From contig NZ_RPFW01000004.1 in the NCBI RefSeq assembly GCF_007827045.1, positions 1 through 64,000 of the forward strand: a stretch of DNA of 64,000 nucleotides, given 5' to 3'. Below the pieces are notes generated by a model. The model saw nothing but the letters and a program-made list of their open reading frames with translations, ran no database searches and was not told where the DNA came from. A program made the position numbers and the translations under genes. Shown here one piece after another: positions 17,169 through 24,748 of the stretch (position 1 is its first letter; every line of letters starts with the position of its first letter). The DNA is from Trebonia kvetii. GTDB lineage: Bacteria > Actinomycetota > Actinomycetes > Streptosporangiales > Streptosporangiaceae.

Positions 17169-17456
17169 TCAGGTGCGGTAGGCGTCGCGGCGGTGAGCGA
17201 CGTCTACTACCGTCACGACGCGGGCCTTGTCGTCGATGCGGTAGATCACCCGGTAGGTTCCGCGCCGGGCACTGAATCGGTCGTCCATAGGAGGGAGCAG
17301 CCTTTTGCCGACCCGGTAGGGATCGGCGAGCAGCGGACCCGTGATGAACTCATAAGCTGCTGCCGCGACCGCTTCCGGCAGCGTTTCACTGAGCGCCCGG
17401 CGGACGGTAGACGTCGTCCGAAGCTCATAGGAATCCTCTGCGGGCTCGCCGCTCAC
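17169..17456 (-). CDS. RelE/ParE-family toxin
   Basis: A 95-residue toxin of the RelE/ParE fold, probably an mRNA interferase or gyrase inhibitor. It has the N-terminal helices (STVRRALSETLPEAVAAAAYEFI), the middle segment PYRVGKRL and the core strands RRGTYRVIYRIDD, then VVTVVDVAHRRDAYR. The GTYRVIYxI and HRRDxYR motifs are diagnostic. Its ATG overlaps the stop of the Phd-type antitoxin upstream by 4 bases, giving the usual antitoxin-first coupled operon. It lies just left of the first truncated tRNA-Gly copy and appears to be cargo of an integrated packet. Confidence 0.92.
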   Translation of the reverse strand: MSGEPAEDSYELRTTSTVRRALSETLPEAVAAAAYEFITGPLLADPYRVGKRLLPPMDDRFSARRGTYRVIYRIDDKARVVTVVDVAHRRDAYRT

Positions 17457-17731
17457 TTCGCCTGGCGCCGCCTCATCGCCTCAGCGAGTTCCTCGGCAGA
17501 GACGTACTCGCCGCGGGCTAGCTCGGCGTCGGACTCGGCTAGCCGGTTCATCGTTGCCGCATCGCGCATGATCTCTAGGGTCTCCTCCAGCGCTTCCAGG
17601 TCTTCTGGGGCGATAAGCACGGCAGAGGGCTTCCCGTGTACGGTGACGGTCACCCGCTCGTGATGATCGTGGACGCGGCCGACGATCTCGGACAGGTGAG
17701 ATTTGACGTCGCCTAGAGGAAGCACAGTCAT
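17453..17731 (-). CDS. Phd/YefM-family antitoxin
   Basis: A 92-residue antitoxin that neutralises the downstream RelE/ParE toxin and represses the operon. The N-terminal Phd domain reads MTVLPLGDVKSHLSEIVGRVHDHHERVTVTVHGKPSAVLIAPEDL, and the C-terminal half is an acidic toxin-binding helix. ATG 17731 gives the family-typical start; the longer frame to 17767 would run through the operator. GTCAAAAGTATGACC at 17733-17747, directly before the start, is the likely binding site. Confidence 0.92.
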   Translation of the reverse strand: MTVLPLGDVKSHLSEIVGRVHDHHERVTVTVHGKPSAVLIAPEDLEALEETLEIMRDAATMNRLAESDAELARGEYVSAEELAEAMRRRQAK

Positions 17732-17732
17732 A

Positions 17733-17747
17733 GTCAAAAGTATGACC
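17733..17747. promoter_or_regulatory. Phd operator
   Basis: GTCAAAAGTATGACC carries a GTCA/TGAC-type inverted repeat immediately upstream of phd. The identical 15 bases recur at 22231-22245 beside the intact tRNA-Gly, in front of a decayed phd 5' end. This repeat links the two ends of the packet array. Confidence 0.6.
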
Positions 17748-17885
17748 AAAAATCTAGGTAGCGTCAAACGTCACCGCGGCGCACCGCAGGCTGGTGGTGC
17801 GCGCCCCGCGCCGATCGGGCACGAAACGCGTAACCTAGACACGTTCGATAGAAATCAAAAGCGAAAAGCGGCAATGAACTGGAGT

Positions 17886-17925
17886 GGATGACGGGAATCG
17901 AACCCGCATGACCAGCTTGGAAGGC
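17886..17925 (-). repeat. Truncated tRNA-Gly copy 1 (att-like site)
   Basis: Forty bases identical to 22385-22424 of the intact tRNA-Gly(UCC), covering the anticodon loop, anticodon 3' stem, T arm and most of the acceptor 3' strand, on the same strand. A 3'-half tRNA copy is the classical scar of a tyrosine-integrase element. To its right lies a conserved tail of about 120 bases that also follows copies 2 and 3, with GTGAGTGACCGTGAA and CGGGCACG segments. Confidence 0.8.
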
Positions 17926-18178
17926 AATGTGCCACGGACGGCTGATCTGCGCTTACGCAGATGAACGGTACTTTTTCGGTGTCCGTGAGTGACCGTGAAA
18001 CACCTCGGTTCACCGCTCCGTCGGGCACGTAGCGGGCACGCTTTCCAGCATGCTCACATGCGCTAGCACTCCATCGTCCGGGACGCAGGCTCCGTGACGC
18101 CACGGCCGGCGGCAGCCCAGGCTCGATGTTGATGATGTATTATTCTTTGTGGATAGACAACATTTCTGGAGGTGTCCC

Positions 18179-18400
18179 ATGGCTGTGACGCAGATCGACA
18201 TCGATCAGGACGCGCTGGATCGTGCGATGGCCCTGTCCAAAGCTAGGACGAAGAAGGACGCCGTCAACCTTGCTCTAAGGTACTACGCCGAAAGCCAGGA
18301 GCGGGCTGCCCGGATCGGCCGGCACTTTGAGCGTGCGCAGCACTGGGGAGCGGTCGAGGACGCGGAGCAGGTACATCAGGCCGAGAAAGATGCCCGGTGA
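18179..18400 (+). CDS. vapB: VapB-type antitoxin
   Basis: A 73-residue antitoxin pairing with the PIN toxin that follows. The N terminus MAVTQIDIDQDALDRAMALSKARTKKDAVNLALRYYAE is the ribbon-helix-helix DNA-binding domain of the VapB/type II antitoxin class, and the C-terminal helix is charged. GGAGG sits 6 bases before ATG 18179, which decides the start against an upstream in-frame ATG. The stop overlaps the toxin start (GTGA). It is cargo between tRNA-Gly copies 1 and 2. Confidence 0.9.
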   Translation: MAVTQIDIDQDALDRAMALSKARTKKDAVNLALRYYAESQERAARIGRHFERAQHWGAVEDAEQVHQAEKDAR

Positions 18401-18807
18401 TCTACCTGCTAGACACCTCTGCCCTGGTCCGACTGCTGCGCGACTCCAAGCTCCAGGAGGCGTGGTACGACCCGATCGATGCCGAGGCGATCGGGAGCTG
18501 CTATCCCCAGCGCACGGAATTCCTCTACAGCGCGCGCAACGCCGTCGAGTACGACGAGATCACAGAGATGTTCAGCGATCTGTACCCGGATGTGGCCGTG
18601 CCGAAGGCCGCCGGGCGGTGGGTCTCGAGCGTGCAGTACCAGATGTCGCGCGCGGGCCAGCACCGCAGTGCCTCGGCGGTAGACCTCATCATCGCAGCCA
18701 CCGCCGCGTATCACGGCCTGACAGTCCTGCATGACGACGCCGACTATCGTACGGTCGCTCGGCATGCGCCTGACCTGGCCGAGCACAGCATTCACGACTA
18801 CGCCTAA
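18397..18807 (+). CDS. vapC: VapC-family PIN-domain ribonuclease toxin
   Basis: A 136-residue PIN-domain RNase. Catalytic acidic residues are visible as D6 (YLLDTSALVRLL), E44 (RTEFLYSAR), D98 in the SAVDLIIAATAAYHGLTVLHDDADYRTVA segment and the final D of HDDADY. VapC toxins cleave tRNA or rRNA and are held in check by VapB. GTG 18397 overlaps the vapB stop by 4 bases, so the pair is translationally coupled. All four acidic positions are present, so it is probably functional. Confidence 0.93.
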   Translation: MIYLLDTSALVRLLRDSKLQEAWYDPIDAEAIGSCYPQRTEFLYSARNAVEYDEITEMFSDLYPDVAVPKAAGRWVSSVQYQMSRAGQHRSASAVDLIIAATAAYHGLTVLHDDADYRTVARHAPDLAEHSIHDYA

Positions 18808-18853
18808 CAACGCACCAGAAGGACTGTCGCCTCCATATAGGGACTGCCCGTGA

Positions 18854-19051
18854 GTGACCCGTGCCTGGGCGCGGTGGGTGCTGTGCGAGGCCGCGCAGAC
18901 CGCCAAGCGCCACCCTGACTTCGCCCCCGGCTACGAGGCCCTGGCCCGCCGCCGCGGCAAGAAGATCGCCACCACCGCGATCGCCCGCAAACTCATCACC
19001 CGCGCCTACCACCTGCTCACCGACGCCGCCAGCGGCGGTGCGCCCAGCTAG
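18854..19051 (+). pseudogene. C-terminal fragment of an IS110-family transposase
   Basis: The 65-codon frame reads WVLCEAAQTAKRHPDF, then YEALARRRGKKIATTAIARKLITRAYHLL, the last helices of an IS110-type Transposase_20 domain. It has no N-terminal DEDD domain and is not the same lineage as the intact element at 7603. It indicates a past insertion into the packet between tRNA-Gly copies 1 and 2, followed by loss of most of the element. Confidence 0.75.
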
Positions 19052-19524
19052 CGAGGAGGGTCGCAAGTCCCGGGCGAGCTCGCAAATTCGCATGAGCCGG
19101 CCTCGCCGCGCTCGATGACCTGACTGAGCAGCCCGGTCCCCGGATTCACGGTCATGGCTCCCGCCCGACCAGCGGGCAGGCGCCGAATGGGTGCATGTGA
19201 GACCACTCCGACGACCACGCACGACCCGGGGAAAGCCAGCAAGCGACCTCCGCACCAGACAACCAGCAGGAACCCAACGACAGTCCCACCCCAACCCGGC
19301 GACTGGAGATGAGGTCACCGGGTCAATTCAGCACTGCCTCTTGACAACTGGGGCCCCGATGGGTGCGAACATAGGCCGGTCCAACGCTGAAGCCGCGACT
19401 GCCGGCACCGGGAAACCGGGCAGTGCCGCAAGGCTGTCGGGCACGCAGCGGCCACGCGGTCCGATCAAGTGCTGTGGCGAGGGCGAAAAGACAGCCAAAT
19501 CAAGCTCTTGAGCTGCGATGAAGA
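19052..19524. other. Gap inside packet 1
   Basis: About 470 bases between the IS110 fragment and tRNA-Gly copy 2. It likely contains the non-coding right end of the lost IS110 copy. No gene, tRNA or strong hairpin could be supported. Confidence 0.35.
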
Positions 19525-19528
19525 GAGC

Positions 19529-19568
19529 GGATGACGGGAATCGAACCCGCATGACCAGCTTGGAAGGC
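19529..19568 (-). repeat. Truncated tRNA-Gly copy 2 (att-like site)
   Basis: Forty bases identical to 22385-22424 of tRNA-Gly(UCC), same strand, with the match extended by GAGC on the left (19525-19528). The right flank, about 19580-19700, shows the same conserved tail as copies 1 and 3, with GTGAGTGACCGTGAA at about 19628. It separates the VapBC packet from the oxidoreductase packet. From 19701 to 19903 no further feature is seen. Confidence 0.8.
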
Positions 19569-19903
19569 ATCGGGTAGGGATCCGCTGAGTAGCGTAAACG
19601 CAGGTCAGGTGGCGTGTTCGACTGCCCGTGAGTGACCGTGAATCGCCCTGGTTCACCGTCCGGTCGGGCACGCAACCGGGCACGCCGTTCGCTCGGCCGG
19701 GCCCTGCAGCTCAGCGAGGCCGAGCGGGAGCGCCTGCTCGATCTCGCCCGGCTTCGCTGGTGCCCAAGCGGGGATTAGGCCGGGGAAATACTGGCACAGG
19801 TGCGGGCGAGAACCTGACACGGCCGGCGTGAACGCCTAGAACACCGGGGAACGGATTCATGGCTGCCGCAGCAACGGTTGCAGCAGGACGACTGAGAGAA
19901 GGC

Positions 19904-20806
19904 ATGATGGAGACCCTGAAGCAGCCGCCGCCTGGCACCCTGCAGATCGGCGTTGTCTACCCGCAGACCGAGCTCCGCGGTGACCCGGGCGCTGTCCGGC
20001 GGATCGGCCAAGGAGCCGAGGAGCTGGGCTTTGACCACATCCTCGCCTACGATCACGTGCTCGGTGCCGTTCACGCCGGACGGGTGCCTCCGCTCAGCGG
20101 CCCCTACACCGAGCATGACCCGTTCCACGACCCGTTCGTGATGTTCGCCTATCTCGCTGGCATCACAAAGCGGATCCGTTTCGCCACGGGGGTCCTGGTC
20201 CTGCCGCAGCGCCAGACAGCGCTCGTGGCGCGGCAGGCGGCCGATGTCGACCTGCTGTCCGGCGGGCGGCTGCGCCTGGGCGTGGGAGTCGGCTGGAACC
20301 ATGTCGAGTACGAGGCTCTCGGCCAGGATTTCCGTACCCGTGGCGCCCGGCAGGAGGAGCAGATCGGGCTGCTCCGCCGGCTGTTCACGGAGCCCGTCGT
20401 CGACTTCGCCGGCCGTTTCGACCGGGTTGATCGGGCCGCGCTCGTGCCGAGGCCCGCGCGGCCCGTCCCCATCTGGCTCGGCGGATCGGGCGAGGCCTCG
20501 TTCGAGCGCGCCGCCCGGCTCGCGGACGGCTTCATCTTCTTCGGCGGCGGCATCCGCGCCGTCGACGCGTGGAAACGGCTGCGTGATCGCGTGAGCAGCC
20601 TTGGCCGGCAGGCCGAAGACTTCGGCGCGGACTACGTGGCGCTTCCCCAGGGCGGCGGCGTGGGCGACCTCACGGCCGAGGTCGATGCCTGGCGCGAGGC
20701 AGGCGGCACCCACGTCTCTGTCGTCACCATGGGCCTCGGCCTGGACTCCGCCGACGCCCATCTCGATTACTTCACCTCGGTGGCGGGCGCACTCAGCCTG
20801 CCGTGA
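19904..20806 (+). CDS. LLM-class F420-dependent oxidoreductase
   Basis: A 300-residue TIM-barrel luciferase-like monooxygenase of the F420-using class. Typical segments are QIGVVYPQTEL at the first strand, GFDHILAYDHVLG, FVMFAYLAGITKRIRFATGVLVLPQR, and the signature LSGGRLRLGVGVGWNHVEYEALG, then PIWLGGSGEASFERAARLADGFIF. AGAGAAGG lies just before ATG 19904; a second ATG follows directly at 19907. It is the only gene of the packet between tRNA-Gly copies 2 and 3. The substrate is unknown; relatives reduce or oxygenate small hydrophobic compounds. Confidence 0.92.
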   Translation: MMETLKQPPPGTLQIGVVYPQTELRGDPGAVRRIGQGAEELGFDHILAYDHVLGAVHAGRVPPLSGPYTEHDPFHDPFVMFAYLAGITKRIRFATGVLVLPQRQTALVARQAADVDLLSGGRLRLGVGVGWNHVEYEALGQDFRTRGARQEEQIGLLRRLFTEPVVDFAGRFDRVDRAALVPRPARPVPIWLGGSGEASFERAARLADGFIFFGGGIRAVDAWKRLRDRVSSLGRQAEDFGADYVALPQGGGVGDLTAEVDAWREAGGTHVSVVTMGLGLDSADAHLDYFTSVAGALSLP

Positions 20807-21224
20807 AGGCGCTGGGCCATCCGGGCTCCTGCTCAGCCCGTTCACCTCGCGGGAGATCGAGTCCCTGTTCTGCTTGACCTAGTGGGTACTTCCAACGCGT
20901 CGCAGATGGGCCTTGGTTCCGGGGGCGCTGCCCTCCGTTCAGGCCACGAGACTGCGAAAGGCCAGCGGCTGTTTGGACGGCTCCGCAACACGGCAGAATC
21001 TTCCGGGGACGTCTACGACGATCAAGAAGCCCGGTGCCCGCTATGCGCCTGCCGGAAGCTTGAGCCGCAGCTGGTGACCGCCGGTGATCACAGCGCTCCG
21101 ACCGACCCGCACGGAGTGATGCGGGATCCGGGCCTCGCGGCCGCCCTGTCCGGGGCACTGGGACAGCAGGTCTCGCTGCGCCGCGGGACGAGGTTCGCCT
21201 ACTAGTGAACGGATGACGGAGAGC
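20807..21224. other. Gap at the right end of packet 2
   Basis: About 420 bases before tRNA-Gly copy 3. No domain-bearing ORF, tRNA or clear hairpin was found. Confidence 0.35.
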
Positions 21225-21263
21225 GGATGACGGGAATCGAACCCGCATGACCAGCTTGGAGGC
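21225..21263 (-). repeat. Truncated tRNA-Gly copy 3 (att-like site)
   Basis: Thirty-nine bases matching 22385-22424 with a single A missing in the anticodon-loop region (GGAGGC instead of GGAAGGC). Same strand as the tRNA, and followed by the same conserved tail (GTGACCGTGAATGA, then CGGGCACGTAACGGGCACG, about 21325-21380). It marks the boundary between the oxidoreductase packet and the HigBA-like packet. Confidence 0.78.
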
Positions 21264-21464
21264 AACGGGCTAGGTTTGGCTGACCTGCGCTTACCCAAGT
21301 GGGAGGCCAATTTCGCTGTCCGTGGGTGACCGTGAATGACTGCGGTTTACTGCCCTTACGGGCACGTAACGGGCACGCCGTTCGGGGTTGGGCCCTTCGA
21401 CAGGGAGAGGCGACAGGTCTGGCGTCTGTGACGCGCGAAGTATAGGATTTGCTATAGTCACGCT

Positions 21465-21848
21465 ATGGGAGAGGACGCGTGGGAGATCTACCAGACAGAC
21501 GAGGTCGCTGCCTGGATGCGAGACCTGCGGAGCACCGATCCGCAGGCCGCCGAGAAGGTCGAGGCCGCCGTGGACGTGCTCGCCGAGTACGGGCCAACGC
21601 TGGGAAGGCCTCTTGTCGACACGTAAACGGGCTCGAAGCTCGCGAACCTGAAGGAACTGCGCCCGCGGCAGACGAACATCCGGATCTTGTTCGTCTTCGA
21701 TCCGTGGAGGTCAGCCATCTTGCTGGTCGCAGGCGATAAGACGGGCCAGTGGCATAGGTGGTATGAAGGGGCTATCCCGCAGGCGGAGCAACTGTTTGCG
21801 CTCTACCTCAAGGAGCGAGCGAAGGCAGAGGAGGAAGGCCGTGACTAG
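21465..21848 (+). pseudogene. HigB/RelE-type toxin interrupted by an in-frame stop
   Basis: From ATG 21465 the frame encodes a phage-derived Gp49/HigB-like toxin: MGEDAWEIYQTDEVAAW..., then LAEYGPTLGRPLVDT, followed by TAA at 21624-21626. The same frame then continues without further stops as TGSKLANLKELRP, RILFVFDPWRSAILLVAGDKTGQWHRWY and on to TAG 21846. Those segments are the conserved core of the family, so a single codon change (for example TTA to TAA) accounts for the break. The XRE antitoxin gene overlaps the true end by 8 bases and is intact. Confidence 0.88.
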
Positions 21849-22161
21849 CTTCTCGAAGTGGGACCGGGACGCCTACCGCGCGCGCGTCGGAGAGCAAGAG
21901 GCCGCCCGCCGTCGCGGTGCGATCATGGCTGAGCAGTGGGGCTATCAGCTTGCCGAGCAGCGGAAGCGCCTTGGCTTCACCCAGGCGGGACTGGCGGAGA
22001 TCATGGGCGTGACTCCCGGCCGGGTCTCCCAGATCGAACATGGTGAGGTGTCAACCGTTGAGGCGCTTGCCAGCTACATCGCTGCGCTCGGCGGAAAGCT
22101 GGAGCTGATCGCGGACATCGGCGGTCACCTGCTCAAGATGCCAGCTAACCCGGCCGCCTGA
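21841..22161 (+). CDS. XRE-family antitoxin (HigA-like)
   Basis: A 106-residue protein with an XRE helix-turn-helix at about residues 40-90: YQLAEQRKRLGFTQAGLAEIMGVTPGRVSQIEHGEVSTVEALASYIAALGGKLEL. GTG 21841 overlaps the end of the toxin gene by 8 bases and has GAGGAAGG upstream, the usual toxin-first, coupled arrangement of this family. Longer frames to 21763 would overlap most of the toxin's end. With the toxin carrying a stop it may now be an orphan antitoxin or autoregulator. Confidence 0.88.
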   Translation: MTSFSKWDRDAYRARVGEQEAARRRGAIMAEQWGYQLAEQRKRLGFTQAGLAEIMGVTPGRVSQIEHGEVSTVEALASYIAALGGKLELIADIGGHLLKMPANPAA

Positions 22162-22192
22162 CGCCCGTCGCGGCACCACGCATGATCCCTAG

Positions 22193-22245
22193 AGTCTTTT
22201 CTAGCGTCGCCTATAGAGAGGACTGTCTCGGTCAAAAGTATGACC
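22193..22245 (-). pseudogene. Decayed phd 5' end with its operator
   Basis: The operator GTCAAAAGTATGACC at 22231-22245 is identical to that of the intact phd at 17733-17747. The adjoining minus-strand sequence still resembles the Phd start (TVLSIGDARK against TVLPLGDVKS) but has lost the ATG and soon drifts away. The following 130 bases up to the tRNA also resemble 17748-17885. This is the scar of a second Phd/RelE packet next to the tRNA. Confidence 0.6.
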
Positions 22246-22381
22246 AAGGTACAGCGCCCTCGAACGCCATTACGAGACAACTCGCAAGCTGGTGATGCGT
22301 GGCCCTCATCGATCGGGCACGAAATGCCTCGCGCTGGATGCAGACACTCGAAATCAAATGCAAAAAGTGTCGTTAAGCTGG

Positions 22382-22452
22382 AGCGGATGACGGGAATCGA
22401 ACCCGCATGACCAGCTTGGAAGGCTGGGGCTCTACCATTGAGCTACATCCGC
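22382..22452 (-). tRNA. tRNA-Gly(UCC)
   Basis: A 71-nt cloverleaf. The acceptor GCGGATG pairs with CATCCGC, followed by discriminator T; the D arm is GCTC...GAGC; the anticodon stem CCAGC/GCTGG encloses loop CTTCCAA with anticodon TCC; the T loop is TTCGATT. The 3' CCA is not encoded. Three truncated copies of its 3' half lie to the left (17886, 19529, 21225), so this gene is the attachment site of a series of integrated packets. Confidence 0.96.
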
Positions 22453-22712
22453 GCGACCTCCGCCGACGCTGACATCGACGGTCGTCCCCAGTAGCGTACC
22501 GGCTCGCGCCCCCTCCCCGCACCGCGCCGCCGCCGACGCCACGGAAGATGCCAGTCATCATCCCGAACGGTTGCGTGTTCCACCCGCCCAGCCCGCGTCA
22601 CCCCCACGTCACCCCGCGCGGCCGCCGGAGCGACGTCACGCGCGCCCCGCGCGTCACCGGGGCGTAACAAGCCATCGCTAACGTCGTAACGTTCAGCGTT
22701 TGTCCTGTTTGC

Positions 22713-24680
22713 ATGGCCTTTCTCGTTGACGCCCAGGACTCTCCACCCGGCACCCCCGTACCGGTGCCGCATCCGCTCGCACCGCTGACCGCCGCCGAGA
22801 TCGAGGCCGCCTCGGCCGCCCTCAAGACCGCGAAGGGCCTCGCCGGCACCGCGCGGTTCGTCTATGTCTCGCTCTACGAGCCCGCCAAGCAGGACGTCAT
22901 CGGCTTCGAGCAGGGCGGTCCCGCCCCGGACCGGCTCGTCAAGGTCGTCATCAGGGAGCGCGCCGAGCACGCCACCCACGAGGGCATCGTCCGTCTGCCA
23001 GACGGCGAGGTCATCGAGTTCAGGCACGTCCCTGGCGTGCAGCCGAGTGTCATGCTCGAGGAGTTTCTCGCCGCCGAGGACATCGTCCGCGCGGACCCGC
23101 GCTGGCGCGACGCGATGCGCAGGCGCGGCATCACCGACTTCGACCTGTGCATGATCGATCCGTGGTCGACGCCGAACGTCGAGCCCGGTGTCGGCCCGGA
23201 CGACGGCCGCTTCGTCTCGCCGCTCACCTGGGTGCGCGACGACCCGGAGGACAACGGCTACGCGCACCCGGTCGACGGGGTCGTCGTCAGAGTCGACCTG
23301 GACACGAGAACCGTGGTCAGCGTGGAAGACCACGGTGTGCTGCCGCTGCCGACGAAGAAGGCCAACTATTCCGCGGCGAAGATCGCCGACCCGGACAACG
23401 TCCCGTATTTCCCCCAAGGGCCACGACAGGACGTCAAGCCGCTCGACATCACCCAGCACGACGGCCCGAGCTTCGCCCTCGACGGCCACCACCTGACCTG
23501 GCAGAAGTGGGACCTGCGGATCGGCTTCACCGCGCGGGAGGGCCTGGTCCTGCACCGCATCGGATACGCGGGCCGCAGCATCATCCACCGCGCCAGCCTG
23601 AGCGAGATGTTCGTACCGTACGGCGACCCCGGCCCGATGCACTATCGCAAGCTGGTCCTCGACGAGGGCGAGTACGGCATCGGCCTGCTCACCAACTCGC
23701 TCGAACTCGGCTGCGACTGCCTCGGCGAGATCGCCTACCTGGACGGCGTGGTCAACGACAACGACGGCACCGCGATGGTCCTGCCCAACGCCATCTGCCT
23801 GCACGAAGAGGACCACGGCATCGCCTGGAAGCACACCGACTTCCGCACCGGCTACGTCGAGGTCCGCCGGATGCGGCGGATGGTCATCTCCAGCATCGTC
23901 ACCGTCGGCAACTACGAGTACGCCTACTACTGGTACCTCTACCAGGACGGCACGATCGAGTACGAGGTCAAGCTGTCCGGCGTGATCTCCAACGGCGTCG
24001 TCGCGCCGGGCGAGACCCCCGAGTACGGCGTCCTCGTCGCCCCCGGCGTCTATGGCCCGCACCACCAGCACTTCTTCAACGTCCGCCTGGACATGGCGGT
24101 CGACGGCACGGCCAACCGCGTCTACGAGGTCACCCCCACCGCCGACCCGCCGGGCCCGGGCAACCCGGTCGGCAACGCCTGGCGCGCCGCAGAGGTGCTG
24201 ATCGCCGACGAGACCATGGCTGCCCGCGACGCCGATCCGCTGGCCGGCCGGTACTGGAAGATCGTCAACCACAACGTCACGAACGAACTCGGCCAGCCCG
24301 TCGGCTACAAGCTGATGCCGAACCACGTGATCCGCCCGTTCGCCCACCCGGGCTCCGCGGTCGCCAGGCGCGCGCCGTTCATGTTCCACCCGGTCTGGGT
24401 CACCGCCTCCGACCGGGACGAACTGTTCGCCACCGGCGACTACCCGAACCAGGCCGAAGGCGGCGACGGCCTGCCCGCGTTCGCCGCCAGGGAGCGCACC
24501 CTGACCGACACCGACGTGGTGGTCTGGTTCACCTTCGGCACCAATCACGTCGTCCGCCCCGAGGACTGGCCGGTCATGCCGGTGCACCCGATCGGCTTCA
24601 AGCTCGCGCCCGCGGGATTCTTCGTCGGCAACCCGTCCCTGGACAACCCGCAGCCCGGCGGCGCCCATTGCCACCAGTGA
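22713..24680 (+). CDS. Copper-containing primary-amine oxidase
   Basis: A 655-residue topaquinone enzyme oxidising primary amines to aldehydes with release of ammonia and hydrogen peroxide. The cofactor tyrosine is Tyr401 in VGNYEYAYYW. Copper ligands are His451 and His453 (PHHQHFFN) and His612 (GTNHVVRPEDWPVMP), and the catalytic-base aspartate is likely Asp317 (LDEGEYGIG). Length and order match bacterial enzymes such as the Arthrobacter oxidases. No signal peptide is apparent. The palindrome AACGT-CGTA-ACGTT at 22680-22693, just upstream, could be an operator. An amino acid/amine permease follows 68 bases downstream, suggesting uptake and oxidation of an amine. Confidence 0.95.
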   Translation: MAFLVDAQDSPPGTPVPVPHPLAPLTAAEIEAASAALKTAKGLAGTARFVYVSLYEPAKQDVIGFEQGGPAPDRLVKVVIRERAEHATHEGIVRLPDGEVIEFRHVPGVQPSVMLEEFLAAEDIVRADPRWRDAMRRRGITDFDLCMIDPWSTPNVEPGVGPDDGRFVSPLTWVRDDPEDNGYAHPVDGVVVRVDLDTRTVVSVEDHGVLPLPTKKANYSAAKIADPDNVPYFPQGPRQDVKPLDITQHDGPSFALDGHHLTWQKWDLRIGFTAREGLVLHRIGYAGRSIIHRASLSEMFVPYGDPGPMHYRKLVLDEGEYGIGLLTNSLELGCDCLGEIAYLDGVVNDNDGTAMVLPNAICLHEEDHGIAWKHTDFRTGYVEVRRMRRMVISSIVTVGNYEYAYYWYLYQDGTIEYEVKLSGVISNGVVAPGETPEYGVLVAPGVYGPHHQHFFNVRLDMAVDGTANRVYEVTPTADPPGPGNPVGNAWRAAEVLIADETMAARDADPLAGRYWKIVNHNVTNELGQPVGYKLMPNHVIRPFAHPGSAVARRAPFMFHPVWVTASDRDELFATGDYPNQAEGGDGLPAFAARERTLTDTDVVVWFTFGTNHVVRPEDWPVMPVHPIGFKLAPAGFFVGNPSLDNPQPGGAHCHQ

Positions 24681-24748
24681 GAGGGCACTGTCATCACCGC
24701 TGAGGTCAACAGTCAAAACCAATCAACATCAATAAGAGGAACGGGAGC

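Noticed and set aside
19904..20806. Biosynthetic gene cluster suggested by the F420-type oxidoreductase, SDR and monooxygenase-like genes
   Set aside because: These genes are scattered single units with their own regulators or att boundaries; no core synthase (PKS, NRPS, terpene, RiPP) is present.
21624..21626. Possible recoding (selenocysteine or readthrough) at the toxin's internal stop
   Set aside because: The codon is TAA, not TGA, no SECIS-like structure is evident, and homologous toxins have an ordinary residue there.
22443..24722. A 759-codon open frame on the minus strand opposite the amine oxidase
   Set aside because: It is exactly antisense to a complete amine oxidase with all active-site residues, has no recognisable domain and reads as low-complexity Val/Asp/Gly sequence, a common shadow in high-GC DNA.
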